Shown piece by piece: positions 40,079 through 47,663 of a stretch of DNA of 64,000 nucleotides. The stretch is taken from NCBI RefSeq assembly GCF_004792655.1, contig NZ_SRZC01000006.1:92721-156720 (forward strand). Direction: 5' to 3'. Numbering within the stretch: position 1 is the stretch's first letter; every line of letters starts with the position of its first letter. Both the position numbers and the translations under genes were made by a program. This stretch comes from Palleniella muris. GTDB lineage: Bacteria > Bacteroidota > Bacteroidia > Bacteroidales > Bacteroidaceae. Below the pieces are notes generated by a model. The model made no database searches. It was not told the DNA's origin and saw only the letters and a list, made by a program, of their open reading frames with translations.

Positions 40079-40122
40079 AAAGCTAAAATTCAAACAACTT
40101 GAGATTTTCCAATAAAGGGCAT

Positions 40123-40151
40123 AAAAAATCCCCTCCCGAACGGGAAGGGAT
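40123..40151 (-). terminator. Terminator after DUF5606 gene
   Basis: On the reverse strand ATCCC-TCCCG / CGGGA-GGGAT with a short loop and one mismatch, followed by six T residues (40128-40123). It separates the nusB-to-DUF5606 run from the antiporter gene. Confidence 0.85.
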
Positions 40152-40165
40152 ATAACTGTCAGTGA

Positions 40166-40603
40166 TTAAGCTCTGTCATCAATGTTGTCACCTTCCGTAG
40201 GAGCGAGAGACACCTCGAAATCAGTGATTCCTGCATTGACAAGGATGTTGTACCACTGTATGAGTTTCTTGATGTCACTGTCGTGGACACGCTCGCGGTC
40301 GAATGACGGAAGAATTTCTGCAAAATACTCGCGGAGCTCTGCAGAACTTGCCTTCTTGTAGTCAAGGGATGCCGGTTTTGACTCTTCTTTCTCACCGAGT
40401 GACTTAAGCACTTTCCAGAGTGCGATGTCCTCATCGTCTGTGTACATTGCTATGTCGGCAAGGCTTGTGACGCGGTCTTTTGCGAATGCGGGGATGCGCT
40501 TCTTTGTCTCGTCAAGAGTTTCTACTATAAGTGTACCGTTACCGCGGCTGACAAGGCGGTAAAGACCTGGTTTGCCAGAAATGGCGAGGATTGTTTCTTT
40601 CAT
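40166..40603 (-). CDS. DUF5606 family protein
   Basis: 145 residues, with the N-terminal I-L-A-I-S-G-K-P-G-L-Y-R-L block and R-G-N-G-T-L-I-V-E-T-L-D typical of this uncharacterised Bacteroidota family. An acidic linker (about 55-85) follows, then a helical second domain (L-R-E-Y-F-A-E-I-L-P-S-F-D-R-E-R-V). No signal peptide and no membrane helix; cytoplasmic. The N-terminal domain has an SH3-like beta pattern, an inference from alternating hydrophobic residues. It is the last gene of the nusB/coaE neighbourhood, about 120 nt after coaE, and a terminator follows. Function unknown; its conserved setting next to coaE and CdaR-like genes suggests a basic cellular role. Confidence 0.88.
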   Translation of the reverse strand: MKETILAISGKPGLYRLVSRGNGTLIVETLDETKKRIPAFAKDRVTSLADIAMYTDDEDIALWKVLKSLGEKEESKPASLDYKKASSAELREYFAEILPSFDRERVHDSDIKKLIQWYNILVNAGITDFEVSLAPTEGDNIDDRA

Positions 40604-40723
40604 TATCTTCTGTGTTTTTTATTTGTAGTTGTTTATGCGTGTTTATTATACCTGTTGAATGCGACATGCTCAAAGATAAACATGCCGCACAAATGCCATA
40701 CGGACGGAGAAAGTATCCCCGGC

Positions 40724-41284
40724 CTATTCATGTTTTATCTTTTCCAAAAGTTCTTCCAGTTGCCTGTCAAGGTCAGCAGTGCCGTCATTGACTATGACAT
40801 AATCGGAAAGACGCTCCTTCTCCTCCTGAGACATCTGGCGGTTTATCCATTCGAGAGCCTTCTCCCGTGAGATGCCGTCACGCTCCATGACCCTTTCCAC
40901 CCTTGTCTCCAAAGGGGCTGAGACACAAATGACCTTATCGACATTATGCCGAAAGTCAGCCTCAAAGAGTATGGCTGACTCCATCCACTGCATGCCCGAA
41001 GACCGGAAATCCTTAGCAACAGCAGGGTGGACAATGCCATTAATCACCTTTGTGTTCTCTTCCGAGGCGAGAAGGAACTGCGCCAAAGCAGCTTTGTCAA
41101 GCTGCCCGTCGGGAAAGACATCCTGTCCAACTGCCTCAGACAGCTGTTCTTGCAGCTTATGGCAGGAACGCATGAGACGCTTTGCGGAAGCATCACAGTC
41201 GAACACTTCCACACCATATTCCTTCAGTTTGCGGCAGACATAGCTTTTCCCACTGCCAATGCCGCCGGTAAGTGCATATTTCAT
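40724..41284 (-). CDS. coaE: Dephospho-CoA kinase
   Basis: Last step of CoA synthesis: phosphorylates the 3'-hydroxyl of dephospho-CoA. 186 residues, slightly shorter than the typical 200. P-loop G-G-I-G-S-G-K-S at residues 7-14, D-A-S-A-K near residue 32, the H-P segment (G-I-V-H-P-A-V) near 85, E-S-A-I-L-F-E-A near 102, and the R-V-M-E-R-D lid near 130. The start overlaps the stop of the CdaR-like gene by ATGA (41281-41284), which indicates coupling. This order (nusB, yajC, CdaR-like, coaE) is a common Bacteroidota arrangement. Confidence 0.96.
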   Translation of the reverse strand: MKYALTGGIGSGKSYVCRKLKEYGVEVFDCDASAKRLMRSCHKLQEQLSEAVGQDVFPDGQLDKAALAQFLLASEENTKVINGIVHPAVAKDFRSSGMQWMESAILFEADFRHNVDKVICVSAPLETRVERVMERDGISREKALEWINRQMSQEEKERLSDYVIVNDGTADLDRQLEELLEKIKHE

Positions 41285-42258
41285 TGTTCTATGAGATAAT
41301 CCACATCAGAGACGGCAAGGCGCACATTGCGTGCGTCACGCGGCGAACGTACGATGCGCAGGCTGCATTTCTCTGTCGTACCGCCTGCCGTAGAATGGTA
41401 ATCGGCAACGACTGTGAACTGTGAGACACCAATCTTCTTGTACTGTGACGCACCAATGACATAGGAGACATCCACCTGTGAAGGGAATGTGCGCAAGGTC
41501 TTTGTCACCGGGACGTTTGCAGGAATGATAGGAACAGAGGTAGTCGCCTCAACCATGACATCAGGGCAGAGCGTCATGCGCACCTTGTCCGGCACGAATT
41601 TCGTTCCAGGAATGGGACGAAGACGCACGACAGCCGACAGTGTGTCCCTCACATTCCGTATATTCTGACGCACAGTATAGACAGCTGTCAGACTGTCAAG
41701 TATCTGCGACGAGCCATAGACCGTGACATAAGCTGGGCGGAACTGCACTCGCGCAAGATAGTAATTGGCGTCAGCACTGACAACACCAAGCATCTTCACC
41801 GGCACACGCTTATGCTTGCCATGGTTGTAGGCAAGTTCAAGCTTTTCAGGCTTCACGGAGACTATCTTCGTTGAGCCTGAGAGTTGCTGGCTTACAAGTT
41901 TCTGCATTTCTGAAGCAGTGACGGTTATCTTGTCCGAAGTCTTTGCATAAGTCTGGAACGGCACCTTTACCAGCGGAGTATGTTTGCGGTACATGTAGGT
42001 GGCGAGCACAAAGCCCTTGTCACGCACGACAATACGCACATTAGGCATACTGTCGGCAAGGACAACGACATTACCCGGCACACCTGTCAGCTGTACAGGA
42101 ATCTGTATCTCGCGCTCCATGGTGTCGTTAAGGACAGACATCAGCCAATAAGCGGAGCTAAGGACAAGGAAGAACAAAAAAATCAGAAACTCCCTGTTAA
42201 CAGCACTGAACAGGAAGTCTCTGATTATCTTTGTTATGTGTTGCAATTTTTCCGGCAT
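41281..42258 (-). CDS. YbbR/CdaR-like membrane protein
   Basis: 325 residues. One N-terminal transmembrane helix (about 22-41, F-L-I-F-L-F-F-L-V-L-S-S-A-Y-W) follows a basic-hydrophobic start. Outside are repeated YbbR-like beta domains, each about 80 residues (I-P-V-Q-L-T-G-V-P, R-V-P-V-K-M-L-G-V, and V-T-V-Y-G-S-S-Q-I-L-D). In Firmicutes the related CdaR regulates the diadenylate cyclase CdaA. Here no cyclase gene is adjacent, so that role cannot be assumed. It lies between yajC (99 nt before) and coaE (4-nt overlap). Confidence 0.85.
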   Translation of the reverse strand: MPEKLQHITKIIRDFLFSAVNREFLIFLFFLVLSSAYWLMSVLNDTMEREIQIPVQLTGVPGNVVVLADSMPNVRIVVRDKGFVLATYMYRKHTPLVKVPFQTYAKTSDKITVTASEMQKLVSQQLSGSTKIVSVKPEKLELAYNHGKHKRVPVKMLGVVSADANYYLARVQFRPAYVTVYGSSQILDSLTAVYTVRQNIRNVRDTLSAVVRLRPIPGTKFVPDKVRMTLCPDVMVEATTSVPIIPANVPVTKTLRTFPSQVDVSYVIGASQYKKIGVSQFTVVADYHSTAGGTTEKCSLRIVRSPRDARNVRLAVSDVDYLIEQ

Positions 42259-42357
42259 TGGATAGCTTTGGCATTAAAGGTCAGTTTGTGTTCCCCACTG
42301 CCCCACAATGTGCGGCACGACCTTCCTCGTCACTTATTGGTTCAAATGCAGTCGTGA

Positions 42358-42663
42358 TTATTTCTGCTCAGGTGCGGCAGCGAAGACATAAGACTTCTCA
42401 ACCTTTATGGTAACACCTTTGGAAACTTCTATCTCCACGATGCCGGCCGCATGGTCCACCTTCTTCACTTCACCATGGACACCGCCGCCTGTGACTACTT
42501 TCGCACCCGTTTCGAGAGCGTTCTGGAAGTTGCGTATCTCTTTCTGCTTCTTCTGCTGAGGACGAATCATAAAGAAGTACATTATGGCGAACATCAGCAC
42601 AAGCATTATAATCATGGAGTAATTGTTACCCCCTGCTGCCTGGGCAGCGAGAATTGTATTCAT
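42358..42663 (-). CDS. yajC: Preprotein translocase subunit YajC
   Basis: Accessory subunit of the SecDF-YajC complex that aids Sec secretion. 101 residues: one transmembrane helix at about residues 16-33, directly followed by the family motif I-R-P-Q-Q-K-K-Q-K-E, then a small cytoplasmic beta domain with V-V-T-G-G-G-V-H-G-E-V. The Gly-rich motif normally reads T-x-G-G-I-x-G, so Val-His is a mild variation. It stands between nusB (58 nt before) and the CdaR-like gene on the same strand. No secD or secF gene lies in the window. Confidence 0.95.
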   Translation of the reverse strand: MNTILAAQAAGGNNYSMIIMLVLMFAIMYFFMIRPQQKKQKEIRNFQNALETGAKVVTGGGVHGEVKKVDHAAGIVEIEVSKGVTIKVEKSYVFAAAPEQK

Positions 42664-42721
42664 AATTGATATGTTTTTATGTTATTGTATGGTTACTATA
42701 TAATATCTAATGTATGTTCCT

Positions 42722-43660
42722 TCATCTCTCAGGCAATGGCTTAAGCATCTTTCCTGTCTCGTTGAGATAGCGCGCAATGGAGTCAAGCATGCCGTTCACA
42801 TACCGCCAAGACTTCGGTGTGCTGTAGATTTTCGCGAGATTGACATACTCGTTAATGGACACAGAGACCGGTATGGCAGGGAATGAAAGCATTTCAGCTA
42901 TGGCAATCTGCATAATCACCACATCCATGTATGCCAGTCGCGAGAAGTCCCAGTTCTTGGTTGTCTGGGTCATGTAGTGCTGGTACTGCTCCGAATTGAG
43001 TATCGATGTGCGGAACAGTTTGACAGCGAAATCACGGTCAGCCATATCCTTGAATTCCGGCAACAGTTCCTGGTCGGCACCGCTCTTCTCATTGAAACGC
43101 TTTATTGTCTTTATGACAAAGGTGTCTACAATATACTTGTCGTCATTCCAATAGAGAGACCTTTCCTCCAAGACCTTGTCTATCTCTTCGTTGTCAACGA
43201 CAAAAGTCTTGTAGAGCTTGCGCCACAATTCACGGTCAGCGGCATAGTCCGGCTCTTCCTCTGCTGCCATATACTCAGTATAAGCCTCGCTTGCCTCTAT
43301 GCTGTCAAGCACGCTGCGCACAGCCGTCACATCATCATCCCAAGTGAATTTCTGACGTCCGCGCCATTCATTGAGCGTAGCATTTTCCTCAAGCTGCAAG
43401 GCAAACTTGTTCAAGGTGAAACGTTCCGAAGGCTTAGCCCCTTCGCCACGCTCATGCCTTGCCCTTGCAACGTCAACGCGCTGGCGTGCAACACGGGTGA
43501 CGGCAACTATCAAATCCAAAAGGCTATGGTACAAGTCATACGCCTTGTCAAGGCTGAAAAGCAATTCCTTCTCCGCATTCTCAACGTTGCAGTTCCCATT
43601 CTGGTAATAAGCGTAGGTCAACTGGACCACCTTGATTCTTATAAGTTCTCTGTTTATCAT
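42722..43660 (-). CDS. nusB: Transcription antitermination factor NusB, long form
   Basis: Binds NusE (S10) and boxA RNA to keep polymerase elongating through rRNA operons. 312 residues, about twice the enterobacterial NusB; Bacteroidota NusB proteins have this long N-terminal half. The C-terminal part (about 185-300) holds the NusB fold: D-R-D-F-A-V-K-L-F-R-T, then W-D-F-S-R-L-A-Y-M-D-V-V-I-M-Q-I-A-I-A-E-M and S-V-S-I-N-E-Y-V-N-L-A-K. The N-terminal part begins M-I-N-R-E-L-I-R-I-K-V-V-Q. It has a good promoter at 43727-43758 with a leader of about 60 nt and heads the nusB-yajC-CdaR-coaE run. It diverges from rplY. Confidence 0.95.
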   Translation of the reverse strand: MINRELIRIKVVQLTYAYYQNGNCNVENAEKELLFSLDKAYDLYHSLLDLIVAVTRVARQRVDVARARHERGEGAKPSERFTLNKFALQLEENATLNEWRGRQKFTWDDDVTAVRSVLDSIEASEAYTEYMAAEEEPDYAADRELWRKLYKTFVVDNEEIDKVLEERSLYWNDDKYIVDTFVIKTIKRFNEKSGADQELLPEFKDMADRDFAVKLFRTSILNSEQYQHYMTQTTKNWDFSRLAYMDVVIMQIAIAEMLSFPAIPVSVSINEYVNLAKIYSTPKSWRYVNGMLDSIARYLNETGKMLKPLPER

Positions 43661-43726
43661 ATCACTATATAATATATATGAGGAATATTTCCTGCATCCT
43701 TATGTACCGAGTACACTATTATGTTG

Positions 43727-43758
43727 CAAAAATAGACAAAATACTCCACATAGACAAG
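43727..43758 (-). promoter_or_regulatory. Promoter for nusB operon
   Basis: Reverse strand CTTG at 43758-43755, exactly 20 bp, TATTTTTG at 43734-43727. Confidence 0.75.
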
Positions 43759-43795
43759 AAAATTCACACTTTTTCTATGTTTTTTAATATAATCC

Positions 43796-43827
43796 TTTGT
43801 CTGATTCAGAAAAAAGTAGTAATTTTG
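43796..43827 (+). promoter_or_regulatory. Promoter for rplY
   Basis: TTTG at 43796-43799, exactly 20 bp, TAATTTTG at 43820-43827. Leader about 100 nt. It diverges from the nusB promoter with about 38 bp between the two -33 elements. Confidence 0.85.
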
Positions 43828-43933
43828 TCGGGCATTTCGCAAAATCTTTCGTGCTGTGTGCTGCACCGGCACTGTGTGATGGCGGATTAAGCAACTTAAT
43901 TTCATTAACTACTTAATTTAGAGTAACACAATT

Positions 43934-44530
43934 ATGTTAGAAATCAACGTAACAGGTCAGGTAAGAAGCGACCTCGGCAAAAAGGCTTCTAAGGACATTC
44001 GTAAGCAGGGACTCATCCCTTGCAACATCTACGGCGTAAAGCGTGGCGGTGAGAAGAACCTTCCGGTAGCTCTCTCTTTCACATCTTCATTCGCAGAGCT
44101 TCGCAAGGCTATCTACACTCCTCATGTGTATGTTGTCAACCTCAACATCGACGGCGTTGACCACAAGGCTGTCATCAAGGAGCTCCAGTTCCACCCGGTA
44201 ACAGACGCCCTCCTCCATGTTGACTTCCTCGAGATTACAGAGGACAAGCCTGTAACAGTAGGCATCCCTGTAGAACTCAAGGGTCTTGCAAACGGTGTGC
44301 GTAACGGTGGACGCCTCGCTCTCCTCGTTCGTCAGATCAAGGTTACAGCTGTTTACACAAACATTCCTGAGAAGCTCGTCATCGACGTTACAAACCTTGA
44401 GCTCGGCAAGTCAATCAAGGTTGGCGACCTCAACTTCGAGGGTCTCGAGTTCGCTACTCCAAAGGAAGTTAACGTATGCTCTGTACAGATGACACGTGCC
44501 GCACGTGCTGCTGCTCAGGCTGCTCAGTAA
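43934..44530 (+). CDS. rplY: 50S ribosomal protein L25/general stress protein Ctc
   Basis: 5S rRNA-binding protein of the large subunit, long CTC type with a C-terminal second domain. 198 residues. The N-terminal L25 domain (about 1-95) has R-K-Q-G-L-I-P-C-N-I-Y-G-V and F-H-P-V-T-D-A-L-L-H-V-D-F near residues 82-95. The TL5/CTC C-terminal domain (about 96-190) has V-P-V-E-L-K-G-L-A-N-G-V-R-N-G-G (with I-P at the start) and L-E-L-G-K-S-I. The tail is Ala-rich (R-A-A-R-A-A-A-Q-A-A-Q). Codon choice is visibly biased, as expected for a highly expressed gene. It starts a forward run with pth and the S4 protein, though a terminator follows it at once. Confidence 0.96.
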   Translation: MLEINVTGQVRSDLGKKASKDIRKQGLIPCNIYGVKRGGEKNLPVALSFTSSFAELRKAIYTPHVYVVNLNIDGVDHKAVIKELQFHPVTDALLHVDFLEITEDKPVTVGIPVELKGLANGVRNGGRLALLVRQIKVTAVYTNIPEKLVIDVTNLELGKSIKVGDLNFEGLEFATPKEVNVCSVQMTRAARAAAQAAQ

Positions 44531-44555
44531 CACTGACCTCATACTGAATTCTTAT

Positions 44556-44591
44556 CGGCACCGGAGCACAGCTTCGGTGCCGTTTTGTTTT
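44556..44591 (+). terminator. Terminator after rplY
   Basis: CGGCACCGGAGC / GCTTCGGTGCCG (44556-44567 / 44571-44582), a stem of about 12 bp with a short loop, then TTTTGTTTT. A strong rho-independent terminator 38 nt before pth. Confidence 0.9.
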
Positions 44592-44629
44592 CTCCGCAAC
44601 AGTAACAGCATAAAAACGACAAACGCAAA

Positions 44630-45193
44630 ATGGACAAATTTCTTATCGTAGGTCTTGGAAATCCCGGACCGGAATACCACGAGACACGCCATAACGCCGG
44701 CTGGATGGTTGTCGACAGGCTCGCTGAGGAGCTCGGAGCGACATTTGCCGACAAGCGCTACGGCTTCGTCGCCGAGACTTCCATAAAGGGAAGAAAGCTA
44801 TTCCTGCTCAAACCCACGACATACATGAACCTTTCCGGCAATGCCGTACGCTACTGGCTGGAGAAGGAAAACATTGCAACGGAACGGCTTCTCGTCGTTG
44901 TCGACGAACTCGCGCTGCCGCTTGGCAAAATGAGGCTGAAGGGCAGCGGCTCCAACGGAGGGCACAACGGACTGGGGCACATACAGCAACTCATAGGACA
45001 GAAGTACGCCCGACTGCGCATCGGCATAGGCAACGAGTTCAACCGTGGCGGACAGGTGGACTACGTCCTTGGCAAATTCCCTGCCGAAGAGCGCGAGATT
45101 CTTAACCCTCTCATGGACAATGCCGTCGCCTGCATCAAGTCTTTCGTCCTCGCAGGCATTGACATCACCATGAACCAGTTCAACAAGAAATAA
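44630..45193 (+). CDS. pth: Peptidyl-tRNA hydrolase
   Basis: Frees tRNA from stalled peptidyl-tRNA in the cytoplasm. 187 residues. N-terminal [21 protein letters not shown] contains the catalytic His at about residue 22. [10 protein letters not shown] near residue 64, V-V-V-D-E-L-A-L-P near 87 and [11 protein letters not shown] near 105 complete the signature. The D-E-L variant replaces the usual D-D-x, with Asp kept at position one. It follows rplY, as in most bacteria, and precedes the S4-protein gene by 22 nt. Confidence 0.96.
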   Translation: MDKFLIVGLGNPGPEYHETRHNAGWMVVDRLAEELGATFADKRYGFVAETSIKGRKLFLLKPTTYMNLSGNAVRYWLEKENIATERLLVVVDELALPLGKMRLKGSGSNGGHNGLGHIQQLIGQKYARLRIGIGNEFNRGGQVDYVLGKFPAEEREILNPLMDNAVACIKSFVLAGIDITMNQFNKK

Positions 45194-45215
45194 GGCTTAC
45201 ATGCCACCTTAGCTT

Positions 45216-45698
45216 ATGGAAAACAAACTAAAGCATCAGGACACTGCCCGCCTGGACAAATGGCTGTGGGCAGCACGAATATTCAAGACGCGCACAGTAG
45301 CCGCCAACGCCTGCAAGAACAGCCGTGTAAGCGTGAGCGGTGTGGGCACTGACGGCACAGCTGCCATGGGGGCTGCCTTGGCAAAACCGTCACGGATGGT
45401 GAAATGCGGCGAGGTCATCCATGTCAAGAAATCGCCCATCACCTACTCTTTCCGCATACTCAACTGCATCGAGAACCGTGTGGGCGCGAAACTTCTGCCG
45501 GAGGTCTATGAGAATGTGACCACCGCAAAGCAGTACGAACTCTTGGAGATGTCACGCATCTCCGGCTTCATCGACCGTCAGCGCGGCACGGGACGTCCTA
45601 CGAAGAAGGAGCGCAGGCAGCTTGATGACTTCAACGAAATGCCTGTGTTCGGCTTTGAAGAGGAGGACGAGGAGGACCTTTTCGACTTTGACGAGTAA
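45216..45698 (+). CDS. S4-domain RNA-binding protein, Hsp15-like
   Basis: 160-residue protein with an N-terminal S4 domain (about 12-75: R-L-D-K-W-L-W-A-A-R-I-F-K-T-R at the start, then V-S-V-S-G-V and K-P-S-R-M-V-K-C-G-E). In E. coli Hsp15 binds 50S subunits that carry stalled nascent chains. A role in ribosome rescue would fit its position behind pth. Then comes a helical stretch with G-T-G-R-P-T-K-K-E-R-R-Q-L-D, and a strongly acidic C-terminus (E-E-E-D-E-E-D-L-F-D-F-D-E). The acidic tail is longer than in enterobacterial homologues. The start is fixed by the overlap of length and spacing (22 nt after pth). Confidence 0.9.
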   Translation: MENKLKHQDTARLDKWLWAARIFKTRTVAANACKNSRVSVSGVGTDGTAAMGAALAKPSRMVKCGEVIHVKKSPITYSFRILNCIENRVGAKLLPEVYENVTTAKQYELLEMSRISGFIDRQRGTGRPTKKERRQLDDFNEMPVFGFEEEDEEDLFDFDE

Positions 45699-45858
45699 GG
45701 CATAACGCCACGTCTGCCGTAACCATGGAGCACTCTCTGACCCAAGGAATTTATGCATGAGTTTTATTATGCTCTATTTATCATAATGTGCAGATAGGGT
45801 TATGAAATGCGGATTTTGACGCTCTGTTGTGGCTTTTGTAGCCATAAAAAGCGTGGGG

Positions 45859-45904
45859 AAGCATGGTTTTTCATTCAAAAAGTGATGAGAAACCATGCTT
45901 TTCC
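45859..45904. terminator. Hairpin after S4-protein gene
   Basis: AAGCATGGTTT / AAACCATGCTT (45859-45869 / 45890-45900), then TTCC. It lies about 160 nt past the stop codon; the T-run is short. Likely terminator of rplY-pth-S4, though distant. Confidence 0.6.
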
Positions 45905-45919
45905 TTATCTTTCGGATAA

Positions 45920-45985
45920 TGAAAGATGACACTTTGCCATGCGAAGGATCAGCTTTGACAATGCAAAAGATTACCTTTCGTTTTA
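45920..45985. repeat. Array E of 22-bp units, degenerate
   Basis: Three 22-bp units start at 45920, 45942 and 45964. The second core is altered to GATCAGC; the first (GATGACA) and third (GATTACC) are closer. The spacing is kept although the sequence has drifted. Confidence 0.75.
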
Positions 45986-46407
45986 CGGAGAACCACCATT
46001 TGTTTGTATATTTTCATAAACAGCTGATCGGCAACACATTACAGTAACACGGAAAATTTCACGAATTTCCGCACTTTCTATTACGAATTTTGTTACAAGC
46101 GATTCTCAGAGGGCAAAAAGACGGTGAGTTTTCCAATGTTATAGGGAGGACAGTGGCTCCGCCACACTTCCATGAGAAGCGGTTACACAAACAACAGGAG
46201 CATCTCGCAAAAACGCAATCAGGGGATAATCTGAAAGCCATGAGTAATGCACTTGCAGCTTTTCGCAAACCAATTCTGTCTGACTGTATCTGGTGACACG
46301 CCACTGTTTATTGTACGGAAAACAACAGCAGGGACACATAAAATGTGGAAAAAATACCGAAAATGGATGTAAAATAAGACTATTCGCGTTAAATAGTGTA
46401 AACAATT
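45986..46407. other. Intergenic, no gene seen
   Basis: About 420 bases between array E and the trxB promoter. Short ORFs here (for example 46090-46296) lack recognisable composition or a promoter. Nothing functional is recognised. Confidence 0.55.
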
Positions 46408-46439
46408 ATTGTGCATTGTGTGTTTTGTTTGTAAATTTG
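46408..46439 (+). promoter_or_regulatory. Promoter for trxB
   Basis: ATTG at 46408-46411, 20 bp, TAAATTTG at 46432-46439. It gives a leader of about 145 nt. The leader contains a possible short ORF but no clear riboswitch. Confidence 0.7.
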
Positions 46440-46590
46440 CGGTTGATTGCGCAACATGGGAATTCACATGCCATGTCATCCATGGAACAGATTTGCGTGA
46501 CGGCACAATCGGCGGAAGCCATGCGGCGGAAAAGCCGGCGGTGAACCTATATATTGGAAAATCATAAAAACAGATTATAGAAATACGACT

Positions 46591-47523
46591 ATGGAACATG
46601 TAAAGTGCTTGATTGTCGGCTCAGGACCGGCAGGCTATACGGCGGCGATATATGCAGGACGCGCCAATCTCAGTCCTGTGGAGTACTGCGGAATGCAGAC
46701 CGGCGGACAGCTGACGCAGACCACTGACGTGGAGAACTTCCCGGGCTATCCGGAAGGAGTTGACGGCAACCAGATGATGATGGACCTCCGCGCACAGGCG
46801 GAACGCTTCGGTGCTGACCTCCGTGACGGAGAGATTGTCGAGGCAGACCTGTCAAAGCGTCCTTTCGTCCTTACTGCCGACAATGGCGACAAGATAGAGG
46901 CGGAGACGCTGATTATCGCCACAGGAGCATCGGCAAAGTATCTCGGACTTGACGATGAGAAGAAATATGCCGGACAGGGTGTCAGCGCATGTGCCACATG
47001 TGACGGCTTCTTCTACCGCAAGAAGGTGGTCGCTGTCGTCGGAGGCGGTGACACAGCGTGCGAGGAGGCGACCTATCTTGCAGGACTTGCATCAAAGGTC
47101 TACCTCCTTGTCCGCAAGCCGTTCCTCCGCGCTTCCGAGGTGATGAAGCAGCGCGTCATGGATAATGAGAAGATAGAAGTGCTTTTCGAGCATAACGCCG
47201 AGGGACTTTTCGGTGAGAACGGTGTGGAGGGTGTCCACGTCGTAAAGCGCAAAGGAGAGGCAGACGAGGAGCGTTACGACATAGCTGTCGACGGCTTCTT
47301 CCTCGCCATAGGCCATAAGCCTAACTCTGATGTCTTCAAGAAATATGTGGAGACTGACGAGGTGGGCTACATCAAGACCGAGGGTTCGACACCTCGCACA
47401 AACATTCCGGGAGTCTTTGCTGCCGGCGATGTCGCTGACCCTGTCTATCGTCAGGCTGTCACAGCTGCCGGTTCAGGCTGCAAGGCTGCCATTGAGGCTG
47501 ACCGCTTCCTTAGGGAACAATAA
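46591..47523 (+). CDS. trxB: Thioredoxin-disulfide reductase
   Basis: Flavoenzyme that reduces thioredoxin with NADPH in the cytoplasm. 310 residues, the usual low-molecular-weight type. FAD-binding G-S-G-P-A-G-Y-T-A-A at residues 11-20, redox-active C134-A-T-C137-D, NADPH-binding G-G-G-D-T-A near residue 152 and a second FAD segment G-V-F-A-A-G-D-V near 275 are all present. The start ATG 46591 fits the family N-terminus. It is monocistronic, between a long leader and a strong terminator. A thioredoxin gene is not adjacent. Confidence 0.97.
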   Translation: MEHVKCLIVGSGPAGYTAAIYAGRANLSPVEYCGMQTGGQLTQTTDVENFPGYPEGVDGNQMMMDLRAQAERFGADLRDGEIVEADLSKRPFVLTADNGDKIEAETLIIATGASAKYLGLDDEKKYAGQGVSACATCDGFFYRKKVVAVVGGGDTACEEATYLAGLASKVYLLVRKPFLRASEVMKQRVMDNEKIEVLFEHNAEGLFGENGVEGVHVVKRKGEADEERYDIAVDGFFLAIGHKPNSDVFKKYVETDEVGYIKTEGSTPRTNIPGVFAAGDVADPVYRQAVTAAGSGCKAAIEADRFLREQ

Positions 47524-47536
47524 TGGAAATCAGACT

Positions 47537-47585
47537 GTCTGTCAGGCAATCCGCTGTATGTGGATTGCCTGGCAGACAACTTTTT
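47537..47585 (+). terminator. Terminator after trxB
   Basis: 16-bp stem with one G-T pair (47537-47552 / 47562-47577), 9-nt loop, then AACTTTTT (47578-47585). Confidence 0.88.
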
Positions 47586-47610
47586 CAATTTGTCAACTTG
47601 ACAAATTGCC
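47586..47610. repeat. Short inverted repeat, left copy
   Basis: CAATTTGTC / GACAAATTG around AACTT (47586-47608). A 25-nt copy with three differences lies at 52065-52089, just past the other end of the pectin methylesterase gene. Confidence 0.65.
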
Positions 47611-47628
47611 GGAAAGAAGATAACTTTA
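47597..47628 (+). promoter_or_regulatory. Probable promoter for pectin methylesterase gene
   Basis: CTTG at 47597-47600, 20 bp, TAACTTTA at 47621-47628 (last base off consensus). The -33 part lies inside the short inverted repeat. Confidence 0.55.
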
Positions 47629-47663
47629 ATCACTAATAATTAAAACTTAAAAACAACTGAATT

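Noticed and set aside
46293..46544. Possible leader peptide or ORF before trxB
   Set aside because: The trxB promoter lies inside the ORF (46408-46439), so only its last part would be on the mRNA. The composition is not protein-like.
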